Assembly (NCBI GenBank): GCA_005784505.1
Contig: VCAZ01000238.1
Span: forward strand, 278,501-342,500
Origin: Bagarius yarrelli
Lineage: Eukaryota > Chordata > Actinopteri > Siluriformes > Sisoridae
Length of the DNA stretch: 64,000 nt
Reading direction: 5' to 3'
The notes beneath the pieces are model-generated. The model did no database searches. It was given only the letters and a program-made list of their open reading frames with translations, and had not been told where the DNA came from. Shown in pieces: positions 1 through 11,503 of this stretch. Position 1 is the stretch's first letter. Each line of letters opens with the position of its first letter. The position numbers were made by a program, and so were the translations under genes.

Positions 1-470
1 CATATGTGAGGTAAAATTTGTGAATGCAAGTGTTTTTGCGTTAGTATGTTTAAGCTAAAGTTGCGAATGGTGATGCGTTTTGTGGGCATGTGTAAAGTAC
101 AAATAATCCATGCAAGTGTTTTGTGCGAGTATGTTGAGTATTTCTGAGGTAAAATTGCGAATGAGGATGCATTTTGTGGACATGTGTGAGGTAATAATCC
201 ATGCAAGTGTTTTGTGTGAGTATGTTGTGAATATAACATCATTCTGAGGTAAAATTGTGAATGGAGATGCATTTTGTGGACATGTGTGAGGTAAAAATAG
301 TCCATGCGAGTGTTTTGTGCGGGTATGTTGAGTATTTCTGAGGTAAAATTGCGAATGAGGATGCATTTTGTGGACATGTGTGAGGTAAAAAATAGTCCAT
401 GCGAGTGTTTTGTGCGGGTATGTTGAGTATTTCTGAGGTAAAATTGCGAATGAGGATGCATTTTGTTGGA
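1..470. repeat. ~95-bp minisatellite, about five copies, running off the left edge
   Basis: A unit of about 95 bp recurs near 61, 150, 249, 345 and 440. Each unit carries the strings GAGGTAAAATTGCGAATG, ATGCATTTTGTGGACATG and TCCATGCGAGTGTTTTGTG. Both strands of the reverse frames stay open across several units, giving long ORFs of repeated peptide, but these match no protein family I know. The array ends in a short (TG)n at about 485-504. Confidence 0.85.
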
Positions 471-2738
471 ATGTTGATTTGATTTGTGTGTGTGTGTGTG
501 TGTGAATGTACACGCAGTTTATGTGTAGATGGTTGAAATAAATGCTCTCGCATATAGAATTTTGTGGGTTTATGAGGGATAAAATGTCTAACAGCCTGGA
601 TGTCGCCTTGAAGCAAACCAAATTGTGATGTATTATATTTTTTAAAGGATTTGTCTGCTTGGCTCTCTAAACATCATCAATAGTAAGGGTTTGATTGTAA
701 TCCTGAATGTTTGTGTTTTATATTTAAAAGCACATTAACTCGAATTTATGCTTAAAGTAAAACTCGTTCTGTAGAATAAAGCCAACATTTTTGAGGCAGC
801 AGAGATCCGGATTGAATGGTGAAAGCGACGTTTGTGTGGGTGTGTGTGGGTATAGAAATGTGTGTGTGTGTGTGAGATCATGTACCACAGTGTATTGCCG
901 CCAACCAACAGGTTGTACTTGTTTTTGTTGCACACACACATATATGACAGAAGAAAAAAAATTCCAGTTAACTTGACAGATATGCACGACACGCTCTGCT
1001 AACCGAAAGTTAAAATGTTCCATTTTTTTTTCTATTCTCGCTACTGCAGTCTTCTCTATATCACTGTAAATAAATCGTTAATGCTTATACGCTGAAACTG
1101 TAGTATTATTATAACGCACTGCGGAGTCTTCATTCTTCCCACATTGTAATCCTGTGTAAGATAATAAAACACAGCGACAGACGTTTGTGTTTGTGTGTTT
1201 ACATTAACGATATTTAGATTACAGCGAAATTGCCATTTTAACCTAGTTAGCTATTAGCGATACGTTTTACCAAGCCAAGTAACCCTAGCTTGATAGCGGC
1301 TAGCTACAATATTAGCTTTTTTAGTTGCAGCTTTATGCTAATTAGCTACTTTACGGAGATGAAACAGACCTCTGTGTAACACTAACAGTTGCTTAATAAA
1401 TTTACTGTAAACAATGAAATGTCATTGTATTGGAACGAGTGTTAATATAAACCTACATTAATGTTCACGCTGCTGTTCTAGAAAATTCTTCAACACCAGC
1501 GTTTCGAACCGAACAAGTTTTAAAATATACAAAAGTTTTAGTGCTACGTTGGTAAGCAATTAGATTAAAAAATTCTAAAGACAAAGTTTAAATACTTTAA
1601 GAATAAAGTTAAAATTACGAAAATAAATTCGAAGCAATACAAGATTAAAGTCTTGATGTTAAGTAAAAATGTCAAAATTGTGAGAAACCGTTTCTCTGTT
1701 TAGTATTAATGGATGTGGAGTTAAAGGATTTGGATTAATGCTGCTTTGTGTTATGATTTTACAACAATAATGAAATTCTTTGTGTTTTGGCTCATAAGTA
1801 CAGTTTAGAGTTTATTATAAGCAGTAAACAGACACTGCGGCGGTTCTGTAGGAAATTCAGTCGCAACCTAAATTAAGACTGAACCAAAAACCAAGTTTTC
1901 ATTAATCGCTCAGTGTGTTAATAACGGTGATGAAAGTGTCTCTCTTCTGCTGAGAAAAACCACGCCAACCAATCAGCAGTCATCCATTTACATACAGCTA
2001 CAACTTTATTCCTGTAATTTGGACTTTATTCTCATAATTTCGACTTCATTCTTACAAAATCTCTACAAATATCATATTGCTAGAACTTTATACTAGTGAT
2101 TTGTGCATTACATTTAAAGTATCACGATTTTATTCTTGTAATCTTTTTTTATTCCTTTTTCTGTTACTAAAACCCTGTCATAAGGATTTACTCAGTTCTT
2201 TTGCTCTGTTATTGCAATTTATGAAGAAAAAAATTTCAACAAGCAAATCTCATAAATTCTTTTATTTATTTATTTACATTCATTACAGAAATAAGTATAA
2301 AAAAATTGTGTGTATATATTTATCATTTCCTTTTTAAAGAACTCTGTTGCACTTTATTGTGCCTAATAAACGTGATCTATTGCGTATACAAACGAGGATG
2401 ATTAGCTGTAACTGAAGATTACGGATATAAAGGTACAGTACAGAAAACCCAATGTTTCGCTGAATAACTCGATATTAGAACACTGTTATAAGAGAAAACA
2501 TTTAAAGTAAGACATAAAAAATTAGCAAAATGCTATACAGAAAATGGAATTAAGATTAGCACAAAATTGCTATACACTGATTAAGTGTCAGGATAGATAT
2601 TAGACACGGGTGCTGATGAGAGAAGCTGACACGCTGCTGACTTCCTGTTAATCACAGTCTGCTTATTAAAAACACTAAAGCACAGGATTAAGATGATGTT
2701 AATCCTCAAGATGCTTCAGCGCATCTAGCCAGCTGGAC

Positions 2739-2783
<45 letters not shown>

Positions 2784-2946
2784 TCCTCAGAATGTTCATC
2801 CTTGGCTGCGAGTCCAGGATAATTTACACTGGAGGAAAAATGGCTCCAATTTTTAGAGACTTTTGTCATATCCTTCATTTCGTTTTTAAAAAATTTCCTT
2901 CGTTATTGCTTTGTTTAGAAAAATCGGGTTGGCCAGGGGTCAGAGG
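471..2946. other. Non-coding sequence downstream of stap2
   Basis: AT-rich sequence with a (TG)n near 861 and a long (CA)n at 2739-2782. No convincing exon was found on either strand. The part from about 2250 to 2946 is the likely stap2 3' UTR, because a candidate poly(A) signal lies at 2261-2275 on the minus strand. Nothing recognisable was seen between 600 and 2250. Confidence 0.5.
2261..2275 (-). other. Candidate stap2 polyadenylation signal
   Basis: The plus strand reads TTTATTTATTTATTT, which is overlapping AATAAA-type signals on the minus strand about 670 bases past the stap2 stop codon. No closer strong signal was noticed. Transcript evidence is lacking. Confidence 0.4.
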
Positions 2947-3469
2947 TCACTCTGAAACAGCTCTTTGTTGAAATAATTTGTTTAGCTCTGCAGTTAAATC
3001 TGCAAAAAAGACAGGAAGGTTAATTAATTTTTTTATTTGCTATAAAAAAAGATCATTACCAAGTTATTAAGTTATAAATTATGCACCGAAGCACAAATAA
3101 ATAAAAGTAATATAAAAAAAATACTTCTGTGATATTTTTAGATGTATTTTTTATTTTTCTATAAGGTAAAAAGTTAAACAAAAAAAGTTGACAATGTTTC
3201 AATGTACAACACACAGTTGTTTTTTTTTATTTCTGTCATTATTGTTTACTTTCTTTCATTTATCCATCGATCATATTTAAATCATGTTGGTATTTACGTT
3301 CTTAATGATGATTTAGCAAAAAATGAGCATGAATGTGCTGATTATTAATTTCTACAGGAACAAATCAATTATTTTTTAAAAGAATAAATTATTATTTGCT
3401 GGAATAAAAGACACTGATTCTGTACCTGGGTTCCGAGGAAGGACAGTCTGCGGGCCCTCTTTTTCATCT

Positions 3470-3503
<34 letters not shown>

Positions 3504-6500
3504 ACAAACAAAGAGATCATGTTTATTCCTGTAAATCTGATTTAAGACAGTGTCTAATGTTAAGTGAAGTGTAGTGAATGGAGTCATTCCATACTCTTAT
3601 AACGGACAGCCATTGGTGGAGGCGACCACTTGGGTTTATAGTCATCGGGCGTCACTGAGGCACTGCGCGGCCGTGAGGCTGGTGGAAGCAAAGCGCCGTC
3701 TGCAAACAACGCCAGAACTTTCCCTCAGAAACATGAAACAAAACCTGAAGTATAGTTCCTCCTTCAAATATTATGTGATTTTAGCTTCCTGACTAGCATC
3801 CTCATTAGCCAGCATAGCTAAGCATTCGAGCTATTTCAAGGTGCAGGAGAAAATATTAGCCCCTACTGCATTATGGGTTTCACCTCTTGAGGAACAAACA
3901 GCATTTTATTGCTTGTTTTATTACTATTATTATTATTATCACTGGGAATTGTTCTTTAATTTTTACACTATAATGCCGTGATGACAAAATGATGAGTTAG
4001 AATCAGGTCACCTACTTGGACCGATCAGCAGGTCAGGCATGGACTCTAAAGGCACCAACGGTTTCACTGCAAACACAACAAAATGTCTTATTTAAATTTA
4101 TTCACTTTCCTAAACATGTCTTTAGGAACAATTTCTTAACCCCGAAGGCTTTGAATGTAGTTCTGGAATTTTCAGGTTACCTAAGTTAACTCACCAACAG
4201 TACATTTCTAATCAGTGAACCACGGCTAATTATAGTTGCTAAATTACGGCATTAGCTGTTTTTTTAGTGAGTAAGCAAATGTCATAGCAAGACAGCTAAT
4301 ATAAATACTATTAATAGTGACTAATACTATTATGCTGTCTAATTTAACCAGGTTAAGTAGCAAAAATATTAACCAGATTCATTCATAATTCAGTAGCATG
4401 ATGCTAACTTATAGCTGGCGTATAGCTAACGCTAAAGCAGTAGCTTATTTCAGAATGACAGAAACAGTGGCAAAGCCCTCGATTTCATGCCCTTTTTTTT
4501 ATTTCTGTCAACTTATTTTTTTTATATCCATCTATTATATTTAAATTGTATTTTTATTACAGTTAACAAAGTTAATTCTTAAAGGAATTATTGATTATTT
4601 GCAGGGAAAAAAAGACAGATTCTTTACCTGGGTTTCGAGGCTTGACAATCGGAGGGACATCTTCCTCATCTGATACACACAAATGCACACACACACACAC
4701 ACTTTACACAGGTTACTGACAAGAAGAGAAGAGAAGAGAAGAGAAGAGAAGAGAAGACGAGAGAGATAGAAAGAGAGAAGAGAAAGAGAAAGAAGAGAAG
4801 AGAAGAGAAGAGAAGAGAAGAGAAGAGAAGAGAAGAGAAGAGAAGAGAAGAGAAGAGAAGAGAAGAGAAGAGAAGAGAGGAGAGGAGAGGAGAGGAGAGG
4901 AGAGGAGAGGAGAGGAGGAAAGGTGAGAGGTGAGAAGAGGTGAGGAGTGAGATAGAGTAAAGAGAAGAAAAAAGGACAGGAGATGAGTGGAGGAGTGGAG
5001 GATATTGTGGAGTGAAAGGAGATGGAAACTGACCGGCGTTTAGGTAGATGTTCTCTTCTGGATCTGAATGTTTCCTCCTTGGAACTGAAAAGTGGTTTGA
5101 AAGTTATAAAGGTAAAGTTAGAATGTTAAAGCCTGTATTAATGCTGTGGACCCGTGCATAAGTGTAGTGTGTGTGTTACATAAGTGTGTGTATGTTTGTG
5201 TGTGTGTGTATTACGTGGTTTGGGGAGCGTTCTACAGGCCACGGGGCTGCTGGATGCACAGCACACACTCTTCTCTCCGTTCTCCTTATCATCTGAGACA
5301 TACTCTAAAAGAAAAGTTAGGATTTTTAAAAGTACTTAAAAATATTACAGAAACATTCAAAGATATTAAATAAAAAAGTTTTCCAGGAACCCAGACGTCC
5401 AGAAGCAGAACTCGCTCCCGAAGGCGACGCCATTTTTTTTGTTTAATGAATTTGACATTAATATTAACGTTAATTTTCCGTTATCCTGACTTCTTACCGA
5501 TGCTTTCTTCATACATGTGCTCCAGAACCAAAGGCTTAAATACTCCCGTCTTCTCCATCAGATAGATGATCACATCATGGAGTGAAGTGCAGGAAATCTG
5601 CAACGAATGAGCAGTGTGTGAAGATGAAAAAAGACTCAGCAGTACGACCATGTGTTCAGGTACGGAGGTTATATACAAAACATAAAACATGACACGAGAA
5701 AAGAATCAGCATGTCTCTACAGCGAGTCAGAAGTTTGATTATATCATGATATAAAGTTATTGTTTCCATAGAAACTGTTTATACAAAATATTACTTTTTT
5801 TATAAGATAAATTTTGAGCATTTTTTGCCTCTATTGAGTAAGTAGACAGGAAATAAAGTGTGTGTATGAGAGAAGGGGGGGGTGTCCATGAGTCGACTCG
5901 AGATTCGACCTCAGGACATCTAAAGCACGATAGCACCATATCTATACTTAAAAATGTTCTCTGAAATAAATAAATATATTAGCTGTGACAGCTATGGCTA
6001 AATCGTCATATAAACATGTTACTAAAGAAACTATAATGCGTTATATTGTGCATATGAATTACAATTCAATTTGTTGTTAAGCTAAAATTGTAAACAATTT
6101 CTGGCCAATCATAATCAAGCATTTAACACGCAGTTAAATACAGTTTAAAGAGAATAAAATACAAATATAGGAAAATAATCGGCACACTAACAATTATTAA
6201 TTATTATGGAGCATTAATTGAATTTATTTATGTGGGTCATCCTGGTATAAACAGTTACTATAGAAACAGAAGTGTGTTATTTCAAACTTGGGCTTTGTTG
6301 CTTCATTGCACTGATTTAATAGAAAATGAACCCAAATCTTCTGTCCAATCAGAATCGAGTATTAAACCCGATACAGTTGGTTACTGTATCATAAAGCTAC
6401 CATATGACATACAGTACCAACTGCTTTTTACTCAAATTGCATAAGGACAGCCAATAAACTCTGCTTATCAGCTGCTTGGCAAAGTGTGCTCACTTTTCAT

Positions 6501-9500
6501 TATAATGTATTTACACAGTAACGACTTTAGAACAGTGGTTAACCCGCGTTTAAACACACACACAGGAATGTGTGTTATCTGAATCCTTGACCGATGATTA
6601 ATCAGGTTTATGACACACTTCCCAGAAACACTTAGCCAGGTTACTTCCTTGTACAGAAAAGTACCTATTTGCCTACAATAAAAAAGCGCTTGTTCTATAT
6701 AACAGAATGTTTTGCGCTCTCAACAGCGTCATACTCACTGGATTCTCCAGTCAATGGCGAATCCTCCTTTAGGAATCCGGGTCACTCGGTAATGTCGGAA
6801 AACTGGTCTGTTAGAAGAGAAACAAAAAAAAGAGAATTGAAAGACATGAAGGATGTGGAATTTCTCGACGGTACATACCTTTATGTTTTGCTCATTAGGT
6901 GTAGTATTAACATTAAGAACACATAGCCAAAGGGAACCCAAATCCATCCACCTAAAACTTATGTAACACACATTACATGTCTAAAAAACCTGCCTGTCTG
7001 GACAATTATGTCTGTGAAGTGGGGCAATTTTTTAAATGGGTTAATTAAAAAAAAAAGGAACTGGGTTTTTTTTTTATTTGAAAAGTCTTGGTGAGGCTGG
7101 GAATCGAACCTATGATCTTCCCAACAGCAATCCAACCCCTTAACCACTGTGTTAGCATACATGTGGTAGGGCTAAACATGCCCGTGTGTGTGTGTGTCTG
7201 TGTTTTACCCGTTAAATTCCTGCCGCGTCGTAACAGCAAAAGCACTTCCGTGTTGGCTGGGTCGGAGCAGCAAGTTTCCCTTGTCTTTGTTTTTTTCCAA
7301 AAGCACCTGAGCTTCCTCCCGGGGTACCCTGTAAAAACACCTAAAAAGCCAAACACCGTCACTGCAGGTGAAAAACACACCTACATATTACTGAAACACA
7401 GATGATACAACCTAAAACGAGAATATCTGTCTATCATTCAGGCAGAAATAACAGCCAGTAGGTGTTAGGAGTCTATAGTGTGTCTAAATCTGGCCAATAA
7501 GCTCAAGAGTCTAAACTTCAGAATAGTTTAGTGATAGTTGCTCAATAAAGGCAGGAGTCTGAATGTAAGTCAACAAAACCGCTCAGGAGTCTGAATCTGC
7601 TTATTAGATCAAATAGGGAGTCTGAGTTTAAAGTATAAACCTCAGGATCTACTGGTCAATAAGTAATCAACATAGGAGTCTGAACTTGAATAGCTAAAAA
7701 ATTGAGTTCAAAAGAATTGAGAATATCAGCCAATTAGAACAGGGATCTAGACTAGTGGGCCAGTGGAAACATGAGTCTGGACCCATGAGCCAATCAGAAC
7801 AGGAGCTAAAACATACACTAACCAATGAGGAGAAGTGTGTAATATATGTCTGACATTTAGTCATTATAGCATGAGACATAATAGAGAATAATATGAGTCT
7901 CAGTCAAGTCTGAGTCAAAACTTAATTCAGTTTGGATTATTGGCCAGTTTACTGGTCTCTTCAGCCAATTATAGAAGGAGGCTGAAATTCTGCTGTCAAA
8001 TATTTCTGATACACATTCATCTAATGTGAAATTTGAGTCCGAACACACTGTAAATGTCTCACGCTAATATATCACAAAGACCCTGGAACGACTCCTGTGT
8101 ATTAACTAATTCATGAAGTTCTGGTGTGTGAACTTACGCTGGCATTTCGGACAGTATGGACAGGTAGTTGCCAGGTTCTGTCGTAGCTACTGTTATCGAA
8201 GCTTTGGCAGACGCAGATTTCTCCATGTTCTCCTTGAGTCTCTCGATTTCTTTGTCCACAGCTTCTTTCAGCATGTGAATCTGACCAGGCAGCAGGTTGA
8301 GGGTGGTGGGTACTAACAGCTGTGGTACACAAACATCTGCAATTAAACCCCTAATTTCCAATCTGACATCTTATAAGTTGTTCAGTCTGGATAAGCAAGA
8401 CCAATAAAACTGAGGCATCAAAACACGTATTTGTGTTCAGAGAAATAACATCAACAATATTTAATTCATTTGCTGCGGGAGAAACATGTCAAATAGTGAT
8501 GTGTGACCAGAGAATCAAGGAGAAGGTGTAGAAGACAGTGGTGAGAGAGAAGAGCTGTGTTATACGGTTTAGAGACACTGAAGACGAGACAGGAGGAAGA
8601 GTTTAGGTAGCAGAGCTAAAGATGTTGAGGTTCTCTTTGGGAGTGACAAGGTTGGACAGTATTATGAAGGAACACATCAGAGGGACGGGTCATGGTAGAT
8701 GTTTTAGTGAAGCGGCAGATTGAGATGGTTTGGACATGGATATGATAAATGAGGACATGAAGTTAGTGTGTGTGTGAGTGAAGAAGATGAAGAGGATGGG
8801 ACTAGGGGACAGCAGAGGATTCGCTATGACGATCGCTATGACGACCGCTAAAAACAACAGCCGAAGGGGAAGAGGAATAACATCGTGAATGCAAAGCATG
8901 TTTAAGTAAAACTGAAGATCAAACCAAAAAGCAGACAAAGGTAATAACAAACAAATGGCATAACCGTGTGATGGCGGCAAAACAAACCAGACGTTTACGG
9001 TAATTAGACACTGATTACAAAACCCAAAAAAAGACTTAAGGAAGAAGAACGAGGCCACAGAAAAACACTGAGAAGTTACAGTCAGAAGGAAATGACACCG
9101 ACTTTTAAAATCATGCTGTGATATGGTTTGGAATCACACAGTCCACACAATCCGTCACGCAATTAGTTCCTGCGGTTCTACAGACGTTAGATGAGAATAA
9201 ACCTACGCTGGAACCTCAGATTAATTTCAGACGATAAGAGGAGGAGAATAAACCTACGATAGAGGAAAATGAGAAAAATAAAGCTCTGCATGTGTTTCAG
9301 CCCATAAGAGGAGGGAAATACGCCTACGCTGGTCTCTTGTACTATCTAGTATCTATACTTAAAAGTACTTAGTATCTATACTTATAAGTACTTAGTATCT
9401 ATACTTATAAGCCAATAAGATAAGAAGAATCACATTATGATGGTGTTTTATCCAGCAAATAAGGAGAACAAACCTATAATATTGTAACCGCAATTGTATC

Positions 9501-11465
9501 AGCCAATGGAATCAGGAGAAGAAAACCTATGCTGGGGTATCAGCCAATAAGATTACAAGAATAAACCTTTACTGGTGTTTTAGCCAATAAGATCAGGAGA
9601 ATAAACCTCTAATGGGATACCAGCCAATAAGATCAGGAGAATAAAACTACACTGATGAATTAGCCAATAAGAATAAGAGAATAAACCGTTACTGATGTTT
9701 TTGGCAGCAGATAAAGATAATAGCAGAGATGAAGGAAAATAAAGCACTACTGTGAGATGAAGGAAAATAAAATATAATAATAGGAATAAACTCTTGCTGA
9801 AGTTTCAGCCAATAAGATAAGAAAAATAAACACACAGACAATCACAGGCTTTCTGGGTTATAAGCTGAAAACCACTTTACTGACCTTAACCACCGAGATG
9901 ATAAAGCCTTTCCACAGCTCTCGCGTTTCCAGACTCGGAGCCTGAAACATTCATTAACATTTAATCACTCAACAATGCTACCTGTTAAAAACAGGTATTT
10001 AGTGATATTTAGACCGAACAGTGTGATGATTGTTCATTAGGACAGCTGGGAGTAAATCATTACTCGATTACAACTTCCTGTTCGGCGTCACGGTAAATCC
10101 AGGTGATTGACATGAGACGTTTCGTTAAAATAAATCACTTTCAGTACAGCACTTACACATTTACATTTAAAGCAGTTGGTGGACGTCCGTATCCAGAGCG
10201 ACTTACATTATTATCTGTTATACAACTGACAGTTGGGGGTTAAAGGCCTTGTTTAGGGGTCCAACAGTGGTAGCTTGGTGGTGCTGGGAATTGAACCCAG
10301 ATCTTCAATTTAGCAGTTCAACACCTTAATCACCGCAACACCACTTCCCTCAGTAAACAGTAAAATTATGGCTGCAACAAATTCAGTGCTAATTGTTGGT
10401 TTATTCTTTTAATCATTTTTAAGCAAGGATCTTCTTTCTCTTCTCCTTCCAGCTGTTCTCATCTGTCTCCACCTAACCCTATTCTCTACATCCTCTTCAC
10501 TCATGTCCTCGTTTATCGCATCCCTATATCCTCCTACCAATATATTCACTGTTCCTCCTCTGTACATGTCCAAACCACCTCAATCTGGCTTCCCTGACTT
10601 TCTCCCCAAAACATCTAACATGAGCCGTCCCCCTGATGAATTCGTTCCTAATCCTGTCCAACCTCATCACTCCCAAAGAAAACCTCAACATCTTCAGCTC
10701 TGCTACTTCCAGCTCTGCCACCTGCCTGTTCCTCAGTGCCACTGCCTCTAAACCATACATCATAGCTGTCTCACCACTGTCTCTAAACCATACATCATAG
10801 CTGTCTCACCACTGTCTCTAAACCATACATCATAGCTGGTCTCCCCACTGTCTCTAAACCATCACATCATAGCTGGTCTCCCCACTGTCTCTAAACCATA
10901 CATCAAAGCTGGTCTCACCACTGTCTCTAAACCTGACATCATAGCTGGTCTCACCACTGTCTCTAAACCTGACATCATAACTGGTCTCACCAGTGTCTCT
11001 AAACCATACATCATAGCTGTCTCACCACTGTCTCTAAAATCATACATCATAACTGTCTCACCACTGTCTTTAAAAACCATACATTATAGCTGTCTCACCA
11101 CTGTCTCTAAACCATACATCATAGCTGTCTCACCACTGTCTCTAAACCATACATCATAGCTGTCTCACCACTGTCTCTAAACCATACATCATAGCTGTCT
11201 CACCACTGTCTCTAAACCATACATCATAGCTGGTCTCACCACTGTCTTGTACACCTTGATTCTGGTCTCATATAATTCCTTGTAAACTTTGCAATAAATT
11301 AAGTGTTTTGTTTTGTTTTGAGTGATGACTAAGCTCTCACCGTGAGACAGATGTCTTCTCCATTTAAGTGCAGATGGAATTTGGCTGCGTCTAGTCTGCG
11401 ATCGTGACTGAAGTCGTCCGTCAGATTGATGAGAGTTGTCAGATCCAGCTTTTCCACATACTGCT

Positions 11466-11503
<38 letters not shown>

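Noticed and set aside
5757..5939. Small minus-strand ORF between stap2 exons 7 and 8 as the missing exon explaining the phase break
   Set aside because: The peptide has no SH2 resemblance, and the alignment needs no extra residues between exons 7 and 8.
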